Positions 8,238-17,244 of a DNA stretch of 64,000 nucleotides are shown piece after piece. Location: the NCBI RefSeq assembly GCF_006912135.1, contig NZ_VIRS01000025.1, positions 1-64,000 of the forward strand. The letters run 5' to 3'. The translations under genes were made by a program, and so were the position numbers. Within the stretch, counting starts at the first letter, position 1; the number at the start of each line of letters is the position of its first letter. Source of the DNA: Cryptosporangium phraense. Lineage in GTDB: Bacteria; Actinomycetota; Actinomycetes; Mycobacteriales; Cryptosporangiaceae. The notes beneath the pieces were generated by a model. That model did not search any database and was not told where the DNA came from. It saw nothing but the letters and a program-made list of their open reading frames with translations.

Positions 8238-11200
8238 CCGCCACCGCGCTCACCGACACGTCCGAAGAGCGCGTCCCGGACGCGCCGAAACCCCCTGCGC
8301 CGCCGACGGTCCGCCGGCTGCGGCTGATCGGTGTCGCGCTGGCCCTGGTCGTCCTCGCGTTCCTGCAGAAGCCCGGCGACATCGCCGCCGACACGAAGCT
8401 CGACCTCGTCGTCGACCCGATCGCGTTCCTCGGGCGCGCGCTGGGCCTGTGGGACCCGACCGGCTACGCCGGCCAGCTGCAGAACCAGGCCTACGGCTAC
8501 CTGTTCCCGATGGGTCCGTTCTTCTCGCTCGGCAACCTGCTGCACGTCGACGCCTGGATGGTCCAGCGGCTCTGGTTCGCCGCGCTGCTGGTCGGCGCCT
8601 GGGGCGGTACCTACCGGCTGCTCAACGCGCTGCGGATCGGCACCCCGACGGTCCGGGTCATCGCCGCTCTGACCTACGCGCTCGCACCCCGGATGCTCAC
8701 CGAGCTCGGCGGCGTCTCGGCCGAGGTGATCCCGTTCGCGGTCGCGCCCTGGGTATTGGCGCCGCTGGTGCTCGGCTCCCGCCGCGGCTCGCCGCGGCGC
8801 GCGGCCGCGGCGTCCGGCGTCGCGTTCCTGTTCGCCGGCGGCATCAACGCGGCCGCCGCGATCGCGATCCTCCCGCTGCCGGCCTGGTGGCTGCTGACCC
8901 GGGAGAAGGGCAAGCGCAAGAACGCGCTGATCCGGTGGTGGGTCCTGGCGATCGGCCTGGCCTCCCTCTGGTGGGTCGTCCCGCTCCTCGTCCTCGGCAA
9001 GTACAGCCCGCCGTTCCTGGACTGGATCGAGTCCAGCGCCTACACCACCTCCGCCACCGACTTCTTGGACGCGTTCCGCGGCACCACGCAGTGGGTCGCC
9101 CGGATCGCCGGACCGGACGGCCCCGAGTGGACGGCCGGGTGGGTGCTCCTCACCGCGCCGGCCGCGATCATCGCCACCGTGCTGGTGGCCGCCGTCGGCC
9201 TGATCGGCGCCGTCCAGCGCAGCAACCCGCACCGCCTGTTCCTCGGCGGCGGCCTGGTCATCGGGCTGGCGCTGATCACGTTCGGCCACACCGGGCCGGT
9301 CACCCCGCCGTGGGCGCCGTGGGCCCAGGACCTGCTCGACGGGCCGCTCAGCCCGTTCCGCAACATCCACAAGTTCGACCCGATCATCCGGCTGGTCCTC
9401 GCGGTGGGCCTGGCCCACCTGCTGGCCGCGATCCGTCCGCTGCGGGGCATCCAGCTGCGCGACCTCCCGGTCGCCGCGCTGCTCCGCATCGCGGTCGCGG
9501 CAACGCTGCTGGTCAGCGCCGTCCCGGCGTTCAGCGGCGACCTGGTCAACCGGTCCCGTCCGACCGAGTACCCGAACTACTGGGCCGAGGCCGCGGACTG
9601 GCTCGGCGACAACGCCGGCGAGAGCCGAGGTCTCGTCGTCCCCGGCGCGCCGTTCGGTCTCTACTACTGGGGACGCACCAACGACGACGTCCTCCAGCCG
9701 CTGGCGAAGAGCGGCTGGCTGGTCCGGGACGGCGTACCGCTCAGCTCGGCCGGCAACATCCGCCTGCTCGACGCGTTCGACCAGCTGCTCGCGGACGGGC
9801 AACCGTCGGCCGGGCTGGCCACCGCGCTGGCCGGCGCGGGCATCGGGTACGTCGTCGTCCGGAACGACCTGGACTGGCGGCGGGGCCGCGCCACGCGTCC
9901 GGAGTTGGTGCACGAGGCGCTCGACGGGTCACCCGGCCTGCGGAAGGTGAAGCAGTTCGGGCCGGAGCTGACCTCGGCCGGTGACCTGGTCGACCGGAAG
10001 CTCTACGACCCGAAGATCGCCGCGTACCCCGCGGTCGAGATCTACCAGGTCACCGACGTACCGGCGACGGTCCGGAGCGTGCCGCTGGACAACGTCCTGC
10101 GGATGGCCGGCGGGCCCGAGGCGACGCTGTCGCTGGCCGAGCAGGGCCTGGCCGTCGGCCGTCCGACCGTGCTCGAAGGCGACGACCAGGTGCTCGGCGA
10201 CTCGGTCGGCACGCCGGTCGTCACCGACACGCTCCGACGGCGCGAGGTCAACTTCGGCGAGGTCAGACACAACGTCTCGGCCACGATGACGAAGGACGAG
10301 CCGTACGTCGCCAAGCGCTCCGCGTACGACTACCTCAACAGCGACGACCCGTCGCTGCTGACCGTCGCGCGGTACACCGGGGTCTCCGGCTTCAAGGCGT
10401 CGTCGTCCGGGTCCGACGTCGACGCAGCCGTGTCGCATGACGCCGCCCACGCGCCCTGGTTCGCGGTCGACGGCGACGAGGACAGCGCCTGGACGACCGG
10501 TACGCCGGGCGCGGTCGGGCAGTGGCTGGAGCTCGACTTCGACCACGACGTCGACCTGAGCCGGTTCACCCTGCAGTTCGACAGCGCGATCCAGCTCGGG
10601 CCGATGCCGACGCAGATCGACGTCACCACCGACCGCGGCACCCAGCGGGTCGCGGTGACGCCGGACGGGAAGCCGCAGAACGTCGCGGCCCCGCACGGCA
10701 CCACCCGGAAGCTGCGGCTGACCGTGCGCGCGGTGAACGGCGACCCGGCGAAGGCCGGTGGCGTCGCGATCGCCGAGGTCACGGTGCCGGGCCTGGTGGC
10801 GAGCCGGACGCTGGTCACGCCGCCGGTCACCGGCACCGACCCGGCGATCGTCGTGTTCCGGGCCGCGACCAGCGGGCACGGAGACTGCCTGACCTACGAC
10901 GACCGGCCGATCTGCCTGCCCGGCCTGTCGACGCCGGCCGAGGAGCCGACCGGGATCGACCGCACGTTCACGCTGCCCGCAGCGGCGTCGTACGCGGTCA
11001 CGGTCACCGGCCTGCCGATCTCCGGCAACACGCTGGACTCGCTGCTCTCGCCGGGTTCCGGCGCGGCGATCGCGACCAGCGCCGACACCGGGTACAACGA
11101 CCCCCGCACCCGGCCCCAGGCGGTGTTCGACGGCGATCCGAGCACGGTCTGGATCGCCAAGCCGGGAGTCCGGGCGCCGGGGTTGACCGTCTCCCTCCCG

Positions 11201-12559
11201 CAGCGCCGGACGATCACCGGCCTCGAGATGGACATCGAGCCGTCGTCGACCGTGGCGCCGCCGAGCTACGTGCAGATCGCGTCCAACGAGGGCGAGATCC
11301 AGGTCCGCCCGGTGGTGCCGAGCGGCAAGACCAACGCGGTGAAGCTGACCCGGCCGATGAGCGGGACGTCGTTCAGCGTCCGGATCCTCGAGACCGCGCC
11401 GGCGGCGACGACGAACGCGGCCAACGGGCTGCAGGAGCTGCTGCCGGGAGGCATCGGCGAGCTCCGGCTGACCGGAGCCGACGACCTCATCAAGCCGGTG
11501 CCGGCGAACAAGGTCGTCACGCTCGGCTGCGGCCAGGGACCGACGCTCGTGATCGACGGCCGTACTGTGCTGACCCGGGTGGTCGGCCCGGCGACGTCGG
11601 CCACCGCCGACGCCCAGGGGAACGGGGCCGAACAGCGCCCGCTGACCGTGGGTGACCTGCTGGAGGAGCGTCCGGTCAAGGTCGAGCCGTGCGCGTCGAC
11701 CGACGTGGCCGGGGCCCAGGCCGCGAAGGAGACGGCGGCCGACCTCCAGCTCTCGGCCGGGGAACACCGGCTGCAGCTGCTCGGCAACGACGCGGTGCGG
11801 CCGGTCTCGGTGATGCTCGCGCCGCTCGGCGCGACCGGGATCCGGTCGACACAGCGCACCGCGGACGTCCGGAACTGGGGTTCGACGTCACGCAGCGTCG
11901 ATCTCGGGCCGTCGGATCAGCCGAGCGTCCTGGTGGTGCCGGAGAACTTCAACAACGGCTGGGTCGCGCACCTGGGCGGCGAGAAGCTGGTGCCGATCCG
12001 GATCGACGGATGGCAGCAGGCCTGGATCGTCCCGGCCGGTGACGGCGGGACGGTCGAGCTCAGCTACCGGCCGAAGTGGATCTACTGGGGTGGTCTGGTC
12101 GCCGGCCTGCTGGCCGTGGTGCTGTTGCTGGCCCTGTGGCGGTCCGGACGTCCGACCGGGCGGACGACGCCGGCGACCGCGAAGGCCGGGTCGGCGGAGG
12201 CGCTGGCCCCGGTCGAGGCCGGCCGGTTGCCGCTGGCCCGGCGATTGCCGCTGCTGCTGCCCGCGGTCATCGGGGGTCTGCCCGGGCTGATCGGGACGAT
12301 CGTGCTCTGGGTGGTCGTGCGGCGGCTGCGGTGGGGGAGCGTGCTGGTGCGGTGGCTTCCGCTCGGGGCGGCCGGTGCGCTGGTCGCAGCCGGGGTCATG
12401 GGCGCGGTGCGGCCGTACGCCGGTGATCACGAGCCGTGGGCCGACACCTGGTGGGTGCAGGGGCTGTGTCTGGTGGCGATCGTGATCGTCGCGGTGGTGG
12501 CGGTGCACCCGCCGTCGGCCGAGGACGCTCCGGAGCTCACCGAGGAAGACCGGAGCTGA
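8234..12559 (+). CDS. aftD: AftD-type arabinofuranosyltransferase (DUF3367 family)
   Basis: A 1441-residue membrane glycosyltransferase. The N terminus has the GT-C signature PGDIAADTKLDLVVDP (residues 47-62) with acidic residues in the first extracytoplasmic loop, then QNQAYGYLFPMGPFFSLG (83-100), both characteristic of mycobacterial AftD. Helices fill about 30-450. The large extracytoplasmic part carries at least two discoidin-like, carbohydrate-binding-type segments (about 712-852, with WFAVDGDEDSAWTTG, and about 952-1052, with AVFDGDPSTVWIA). C-terminal helices lie at about 1279-1312 and 1335-1425. Length is close to the roughly 1400 residues of M. tuberculosis AftD. That family transfers arabinofuranose from decaprenylphosphoryl-arabinose to cell-wall arabinan. 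The GTG start is set by the GTGA overlap with the methyltransferase. Confidence 0.88.
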   Translation: MTATALTDTSEERVPDAPKPPAPPTVRRLRLIGVALALVVLAFLQKPGDIAADTKLDLVVDPIAFLGRALGLWDPTGYAGQLQNQAYGYLFPMGPFFSLGNLLHVDAWMVQRLWFAALLVGAWGGTYRLLNALRIGTPTVRVIAALTYALAPRMLTELGGVSAEVIPFAVAPWVLAPLVLGSRRGSPRRAAAASGVAFLFAGGINAAAAIAILPLPAWWLLTREKGKRKNALIRWWVLAIGLASLWWVVPLLVLGKYSPPFLDWIESSAYTTSATDFLDAFRGTTQWVARIAGPDGPEWTAGWVLLTAPAAIIATVLVAAVGLIGAVQRSNPHRLFLGGGLVIGLALITFGHTGPVTPPWAPWAQDLLDGPLSPFRNIHKFDPIIRLVLAVGLAHLLAAIRPLRGIQLRDLPVAALLRIAVAATLLVSAVPAFSGDLVNRSRPTEYPNYWAEAADWLGDNAGESRGLVVPGAPFGLYYWGRTNDDVLQPLAKSGWLVRDGVPLSSAGNIRLLDAFDQLLADGQPSAGLATALAGAGIGYVVVRNDLDWRRGRATRPELVHEALDGSPGLRKVKQFGPELTSAGDLVDRKLYDPKIAAYPAVEIYQVTDVPATVRSVPLDNVLRMAGGPEATLSLAEQGLAVGRPTVLEGDDQVLGDSVGTPVVTDTLRRREVNFGEVRHNVSATMTKDEPYVAKRSAYDYLNSDDPSLLTVARYTGVSGFKASSSGSDVDAAVSHDAAHAPWFAVDGDEDSAWTTGTPGAVGQWLELDFDHDVDLSRFTLQFDSAIQLGPMPTQIDVTTDRGTQRVAVTPDGKPQNVAAPHGTTRKLRLTVRAVNGDPAKAGGVAIAEVTVPGLVASRTLVTPPVTGTDPAIVVFRAATSGHGDCLTYDDRPICLPGLSTPAEEPTGIDRTFTLPAAASYAVTVTGLPISGNTLDSLLSPGSGAAIATSADTGYNDPRTRPQAVFDGDPSTVWIAKPGVRAPGLTVSLPQRRTITGLEMDIEPSSTVAPPSYVQIASNEGEIQVRPVVPSGKTNAVKLTRPMSGTSFSVRILETAPAATTNAANGLQELLPGGIGELRLTGADDLIKPVPANKVVTLGCGQGPTLVIDGRTVLTRVVGPATSATADAQGNGAEQRPLTVGDLLEERPVKVEPCASTDVAGAQAAKETAADLQLSAGEHRLQLLGNDAVRPVSVMLAPLGATGIRSTQRTADVRNWGSTSRSVDLGPSDQPSVLVVPENFNNGWVAHLGGEKLVPIRIDGWQQAWIVPAGDGGTVELSYRPKWIYWGGLVAGLLAVVLLLALWRSGRPTGRTTPATAKAGSAEALAPVEAGRLPLARRLPLLLPAVIGGLPGLIGTIVLWVVVRRLRWGSVLVRWLPLGAAGALVAAGVMGAVRPYAGDHEPWADTWWVQGLCLVAIVIVAVVAVHPPSAEDAPELTEEDRS

Positions 12560-12563
12560 GGCC

Positions 12564-12586
12564 CCCCGGGGCGGTCAGCCCCGGGG
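12564..12586. terminator. bidirectional hairpin between convergent aftD and acyltransferase
   Basis: A perfect nine-base-pair stem (CCCCGGGGC with GCCCCGGGG) closes the loop GGTCA, and that loop carries the stop codon of the minus-strand acyltransferase. No T-run follows on either side, so termination strength is uncertain. Confidence 0.55.
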
Positions 12587-14074
12587 TGGCGGGATGCGGG
12601 GGATCCGTTCGGTGGTGCGCTCGGACTCCGGAACTCCGTCGGTGGGGATCGCGGTCTTCTGGGGGACCCAGGGGCCGAGCGTGACCGGCTGGTCGTAGTC
12701 CCAGGTGACCGGGTCCGGGGCCGGCGCCGGCGGGAGTGGCAGCTTCTTCGCGTCCGGCGGCGGCTCGGGGAACTCGGTGGCCGCCACCTCGGCCGGGGCC
12801 GCCGGCGTGGTCGTGGGGAGCGGCTCCGCGGGCGGCAGGGGGGCGCCGGCCGCGTCCGGGGCCTGGATGTCGGCCGCGCCCCGGCGGGTCCGCCGCCGGA
12901 CGTAGTTCTGCGCCGGACGCTCGATCACCCGGTAACTGACCCACGCCGCTGCCACCGACGCGAGCACCGTCAACGGGAACAACGTGCTGAACCCGCCCCG
13001 GAACAGCTGCAGGTTCAGCGCGTCGATCAGCGAGAACATGATCACCAGGTGGAACAGGAAGACGCCGTAGCTGATCCGGCCCAGGAACAGCACCCGCTTG
13101 TCGGCGAGCACTGCCCGCAGCGGATGCGTGCGTGAGCCCGCCGGAGCCGGCGACACCAGCGGCAACAGCATGAAGAACGCGGTCGCCCCGTAGAGCAGGT
13201 GCTTGGCGATCCACTGCGACGTCGTCGCCGGGTCGAGCGTGTACGGCCCGGCCACCGGCGTCATCGACAGCGCGAACAGGATCCCGGCGATGATCCAGCA
13301 GCTCCCGGGAGCCGCGGTGAGGTCCTCGACCAGCTTGCGCAGCCGCGGCCAGGCTCCGGCCGACGCCGCCGACGGCAGACAGGCCAGGATCATCCCGAGC
13401 GCGAACCAGTCCAGGTACGCGGGCAGCCACTGCAGTGCCAGCTGCCTTTGCAGGGTGTCGCTCTGATGGATGATCAGGCCCCACAGCGGCCCGGCCGCGA
13501 GCAGGAGGCCGAGCGCGACAGTCTGCCGCTTCATGATCCGCTTCGGCCGCCTGCCCTTCAGCGACACCGCGGCGATCAGCGGCAGCACCAGGTAGAACGA
13601 CATCTCGACGGACAGGCTCCAGATGTGCGTGAGCGCCTGGTGCGGGTTGTCGCCGAAGAAGATGTGGGTGAGCGTCGCGTACTCGATCCAGTCGGTCCAC
13701 GTCGTCTTCTGGACGCCGAAGCCGACCTCGTGCTCCCACGGCCGGGTCAGCATCGTCACCGCGAGCAGGGCCCAGTAGGCCGGGAAGATCCGGGCGAATC
13801 GCCGCATCAGGAACGGCCTGGTCGCCGGCTTCGGACGTAGGTCGACCGCCGACTCGACGAACGGCCGGTAGAGCAGGAACCCCGACAGCAGGAAGAACAG
13901 CGTCACGCCGAAGTCGAGACGGGCCAGGAACGGCGCCCAGAAGCCGTCCACCGCCCGGCCGGTGTTGAACCCGGCGTGGGTGGCGACGACCGCGAACGCG
14001 GCCAGCGCCCGGACCCCGTCGAGCACGTCGAGGTGACCGCCCGCTTTCGCCTTCACCGGCGTCGCGGCCGTCAC
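12575..14074 (-). CDS. acyltransferase family 3 membrane protein (Rv0228-like)
   Basis: A 499-residue protein of the Acyl_transf_3 family: it opens with LDVLDGVRALAAFAVVATHA, carrying the conserved Arg and catalytic-type His, then GVTLFFLLSGFLLYRPF and RFARIFPAYW, followed by about ten membrane helices. Members move acyl groups onto extracytoplasmic sugars or lipids. After the last helix and IERPAQNYVRRR comes a Pro/Ala-rich cytoplasmic tail of about 110 residues. The GTG start at 14074 overlaps the upstream gene stop by four bases (GTGA), giving translational coupling. It may acylate the glycan made by its neighbours; that is inferred from position. Confidence 0.85.
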   Translation of the reverse strand: MTAATPVKAKAGGHLDVLDGVRALAAFAVVATHAGFNTGRAVDGFWAPFLARLDFGVTLFFLLSGFLLYRPFVESAVDLRPKPATRPFLMRRFARIFPAYWALLAVTMLTRPWEHEVGFGVQKTTWTDWIEYATLTHIFFGDNPHQALTHIWSLSVEMSFYLVLPLIAAVSLKGRRPKRIMKRQTVALGLLLAAGPLWGLIIHQSDTLQRQLALQWLPAYLDWFALGMILACLPSAASAGAWPRLRKLVEDLTAAPGSCWIIAGILFALSMTPVAGPYTLDPATTSQWIAKHLLYGATAFFMLLPLVSPAPAGSRTHPLRAVLADKRVLFLGRISYGVFLFHLVIMFSLIDALNLQLFRGGFSTLFPLTVLASVAAAWVSYRVIERPAQNYVRRRTRRGAADIQAPDAAGAPLPPAEPLPTTTPAAPAEVAATEFPEPPPDAKKLPLPPAPAPDPVTWDYDQPVTLGPWVPQKTAIPTDGVPESERTTERIPRIPPPRG

Positions 14075-16035
14075 AGCGTCGGCTCCGGACGTCCGGCCTT
14101 CGCCACCAGGCAGAGCAGCGACGCCGGGTCGGTGCTGGTGACCACCACCCGGTCGAAGCCCTTGTTCGGCGTGCCGAGCAGCACCGACGTGTACGCGCCG
14201 GTCTTCAGCGTCACCTGGGAGAAGCGGCGGGGCGCGAACGTCTTCGGACCGTCGCCGAGCTTGAACGAGACGGTCGTCGGCGTCTGGGCCAGGTAGGTCA
14301 GCCGGAGGAACCCGTCCGGGTGGGGGATCTTCTTGTCCAGCATCACGGTCACCGTTTGGACTCCCCGCAGCGGGTGTGGGCAGAACACGCCGGGCTGGTC
14401 GACACTGGTGGCTTCCTCCACGAAGCGAGCCGGTAGCAGGTGGCCGCCCTGGTCGAACATCAGCATCGGCCCGGACACGTCGTCCCACCGTACGGCGGCG
14501 GGCAGATGCCGTTCGGTCGGGCGGAAGACGTCCGAGACGCGGCGGTTGCCGCTGATGAAGTTCGCGACGGCGGGAGAGACGTAGGTGTCGTAGACCGAGA
14601 TCGGACCCTTGGCGGTGTTCCGGTCGAGGTCGCGGAGTGCGGTCGTCATGTAGTCCCGGATCGGGTTCTCGACCCAGCGCTTCTCGAACTCGCTGACCGT
14701 GACGCCGTAGCTGATCGCGTACGCGAGCACGGCCACGACCAGCCCGATCCCGATCGGCCCGGCGACCGGCACCGGCCCGGTTCTCGCCGCGGGTTCGACG
14801 TCGGCATTCGGCTCGGTCGGCTCACTCGGCGGGAGGGACGAGGGCCAGAGGCCGGAGCGGCCGCGGGCCGCGACCGCGGCCGGGTCGGGCACGACGACGA
14901 GCAGGAGCTCGGCGAGCACGAGCGCGATCGTGATCTCGGAGAGGTAGTGGAAGTTCCGGGCCAGGATCACGCCGACGAACTCGTAGCGGCCGGCCGCCAG
15001 CAGCACCGCGGTGCCGGCCAGCACGCTCGCCGGCAGCAGCCAGGCCCGCAGCGCCCACCAGCCGTTGCGCCGGACCGCGATCACGCACAGCGCCAGGGCC
15101 GTGACCTGCCCGGCGATGACCGCGATCGCACCCGGGGACGACGCGCTGTAGTACACGTTGTCGAGCGAGAACCACTGCCACGGCCCGCCGATCGCCGCCG
15201 GGGCCATCGAGCCGGTCCAGGCGTCCGAGAACAGGTCCCAGATCGCGCCGATCGACGGGGTCTCCCGGGACGACGCGTAGTCGCCGGTCACGAACACCGC
15301 GGCGAACGCGGCCATCGGCAGGAAGTAGACGACCCAGGCCGGCCAGGAGCGGAGCAGCGCGCGTAACCGGGCCCGCGGACCGCCGCTACTCAGGTAGAGG
15401 AACGTCAGCAACGGCGCCAGCCCCACGCTGAGCGCCGCCTTCTCCCAGAACACGACCGCGAGGAAGATGCCCAGCGCGCCGAACGCCGCGTACTTCAGCT
15501 GCCGGGTGGCCTCGTACCGGACGTGCATGACCAGCAGCAACAGGATGCCGATGTGCGTCGGCAGCAGGTTGACGCCGCTGGAGAGCGAGAGCAGCGAGGG
15601 CACCAGCAGCGGGCAGAACGCGTACAGGCCGACGCCGATCGCCGCCGTCCGGCCCGGACCGAACAGCTGGGCCAGCAGGTACGCCATGAGCAGGGTGGCG
15701 ACGGTCTGCAGGACGATCCGAGCCAGCATCGTCGAGTCGTTGCCGTACGGGTCGAGGGACGCGCTGATCCAGTAGAACAGGCGCAGGCCCGGGGTCAGGT
15801 GGTCGTTGACCCGGAGCGTGAGGTAGTCCCACCCGAACGGATGCTTCGCCGCTTCCGCGGTCATGTCGATGTCGTCGAGGTAGAAGTATCCGGCGATGCC
15901 CAACGCACCGATGACGACGCCGTGGACGGCGGCGATCGCCCCGGCCACGAGCGCGTAGGGGTGGAGTGCTCGCATTCCACCGCTGTGCCGGCTCGGCTCG
16001 CCACGCGTGGGTGCCGCCGGCACATACGTCGTCAT
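14071..16035 (-). CDS. GT-C-like membrane glycosyltransferase, 654 residues
   Basis: The first helix (about 27-50) is followed by GYFYLDDIDMTAEAA, a pair of Asp residues in the first extracytoplasmic loop as in GT-C enzymes that use polyprenyl-phosphate donors. About ten further helices extend to residue 420. A periplasm-facing C-terminal domain of about 210 residues follows. First gene of a two-gene minus-strand operon with the acyltransferase, overlapping it by GTGA. The ATG at 16035 is used; an in-frame ATG 20 codons later is possible. It diverges from the DUF3068 gene across a 169-bp region containing a palindrome. Specific sugar unknown. Confidence 0.65.
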   Translation of the reverse strand: MTTYVPAAPTRGEPSRHSGGMRALHPYALVAGAIAAVHGVVIGALGIAGYFYLDDIDMTAEAAKHPFGWDYLTLRVNDHLTPGLRLFYWISASLDPYGNDSTMLARIVLQTVATLLMAYLLAQLFGPGRTAAIGVGLYAFCPLLVPSLLSLSSGVNLLPTHIGILLLLVMHVRYEATRQLKYAAFGALGIFLAVVFWEKAALSVGLAPLLTFLYLSSGGPRARLRALLRSWPAWVVYFLPMAAFAAVFVTGDYASSRETPSIGAIWDLFSDAWTGSMAPAAIGGPWQWFSLDNVYYSASSPGAIAVIAGQVTALALCVIAVRRNGWWALRAWLLPASVLAGTAVLLAAGRYEFVGVILARNFHYLSEITIALVLAELLLVVVPDPAAVAARGRSGLWPSSLPPSEPTEPNADVEPAARTGPVPVAGPIGIGLVVAVLAYAISYGVTVSEFEKRWVENPIRDYMTTALRDLDRNTAKGPISVYDTYVSPAVANFISGNRRVSDVFRPTERHLPAAVRWDDVSGPMLMFDQGGHLLPARFVEEATSVDQPGVFCPHPLRGVQTVTVMLDKKIPHPDGFLRLTYLAQTPTTVSFKLGDGPKTFAPRRFSQVTLKTGAYTSVLLGTPNKGFDRVVVTSTDPASLLCLVAKAGRPEPTL

Positions 16036-16121
16036 TTACTGCACACCGTCCTCGTCGACGTTCCCGACCTGGGGAGTTAATCGCGAAAAACTGCTCCGAG
16101 GTAACCATGGCGAATGCCTAC

Positions 16122-16141
16122 CCGGTGAGTTTACTCACTGG
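16122..16141. promoter_or_regulatory. operator-like palindrome in divergent promoter region
   Basis: GTGAGTTTACTCAC (16125-16138) is a perfect inverted repeat, and it extends to 20 bp with a single mismatched pair. It sits between the divergent GT-C gene (start 16035) and DUF3068 gene (start 16205), and is flanked by two copies of GGTAACC (16100 region and 16140). A regulator binding site is likely but unidentified. Confidence 0.4.
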
Positions 16142-16204
16142 TAACCTCTCCGGGATCGCTCGGGGAAAACAGCGTTGAAGTGCAGGTCTCCTGGGAGGAA
16201 CCTC

Positions 16205-17167
16205 ATGCGTCGTGTCGTGGGTGCCGTGGTTTTGGCACTCGGAACTTTTCTCGTGGTTGCGGCGATCCTGTTGCCCACCTACGTGGCGTCGAACTTGGTC
16301 AAGACACCGCTCGACCAGTACACGGTCAGCGTGGCCACCGCGGACAACGCGACGGTCTTCGACGTCCCCAGCCTGTCGGTGCAGGAGAACGTTCCGGTCG
16401 AGGCCACCCGCACGGTCCGCGCTGATCCCGAGAAGAGCACGGACGACGTCGTCGTCTTCGACGAGTTCCTGGTGCTCGAAGACAGCCGGAACAACAGCCA
16501 GATCACGTTCTCCAGCGACCGGGTCGGCCTCGACCGCCGCACCGCGGAGTCGCAGGACGGCTTCGACGCGGCAGTGGACGACGAGCCCACCCGGCACCAG
16601 GGCCTGGTCTACAAGTGGCCGTTCAACTCGGAGAAGAAGTCGTACCAGTACTTCGACACCACGACCCGCAAGCCGTACGAGGCGAAGTTCGTGGGCACCG
16701 AAGACATCAACGGGCTCGAGACGTACAAGTACCAGATGGAGATCCCGGCCACCCAGATCGGCGAGCTCGACGTGCCCGGTGAGCTGGTCGGAAGCACCGA
16801 GCCCGACGTGAACGCGCCGCGGTTCTACTCCAACACCCGGACGGTGTGGGTCGAGCCGAAGACCGGCATCATCATCAAGGGCCAGGAGAAGCAGAACCAG
16901 ACGCTTCGGGACGCATCGGGCGCCGACAAGCTGACGCTGTTCTCCGGCACGCTCACGTTCGACGAGCAGACCGTCGACGAGGCGGTCAGCCTGGCCAAGG
17001 ACACGATCTCGCAGATCAACCTCGTGTCCCGGGTGGCGCCGATCGTGCTCGGCATCCTCGGCGTGATCCTGATCGTCGTCGGGCTGTTCCTGGCCCTGCG
17101 CGGAGGCGGTAAATCGTCGTACCGCCCGGTGCAGCCGGCCGACAACCGAACCCCGGTCAGCTCTTAG
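16205..17167 (+). CDS. DUF3068 / PorA-family membrane-anchored protein (Rv0227c-like)
   Basis: A 320-residue protein with an N-terminal membrane helix (about 3-27), a soluble extracytoplasmic domain of about 245 residues, and a second helix near 275-300 followed by a short basic tail. Sequence such as ASNLVKTPLDQYTVSVA and the overall architecture match DUF3068, to which mycobacterial Rv0227c belongs. The ATG at 16205 has GGGAGG six bases upstream. Homologues lie in the same arabinan-linked locus in mycobacteria. Function unknown; a structural or accessory part in envelope biogenesis is inferred. It ends before a very strong terminator. Confidence 0.8.
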   Translation: MRRVVGAVVLALGTFLVVAAILLPTYVASNLVKTPLDQYTVSVATADNATVFDVPSLSVQENVPVEATRTVRADPEKSTDDVVVFDEFLVLEDSRNNSQITFSSDRVGLDRRTAESQDGFDAAVDDEPTRHQGLVYKWPFNSEKKSYQYFDTTTRKPYEAKFVGTEDINGLETYKYQMEIPATQIGELDVPGELVGSTEPDVNAPRFYSNTRTVWVEPKTGIIIKGQEKQNQTLRDASGADKLTLFSGTLTFDEQTVDEAVSLAKDTISQINLVSRVAPIVLGILGVILIVVGLFLALRGGGKSSYRPVQPADNRTPVSS

Positions 17168-17192
17168 GTACGGAGACGTACCGGCAGGGCTG

Positions 17193-17238
17193 ACAAAACA
17201 GTGGCGGCCCCTCGCGCGAGGGGCCGCCACTGTTTTGT
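17193..17238. terminator. perfect 22-bp-arm bidirectional terminator
   Basis: Two 22-base arms (17193-17214 and 17217-17238) are exact reverse complements around the dinucleotide CG. A-rich bases at the left base and TGTTTTGT at the right base supply a U-run in both directions. It lies between the convergent DUF3068 and methyltransferase genes, so it can serve both. Confidence 0.95.
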
Positions 17239-17244
17239 AGGGAA

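Noticed and set aside
16100-16150. MtrA box (GTAACC direct repeats)
   Set aside because: GGTAACC occurs twice but about 40 bp apart, far wider than the 5-6-bp spacing of MtrA sites.
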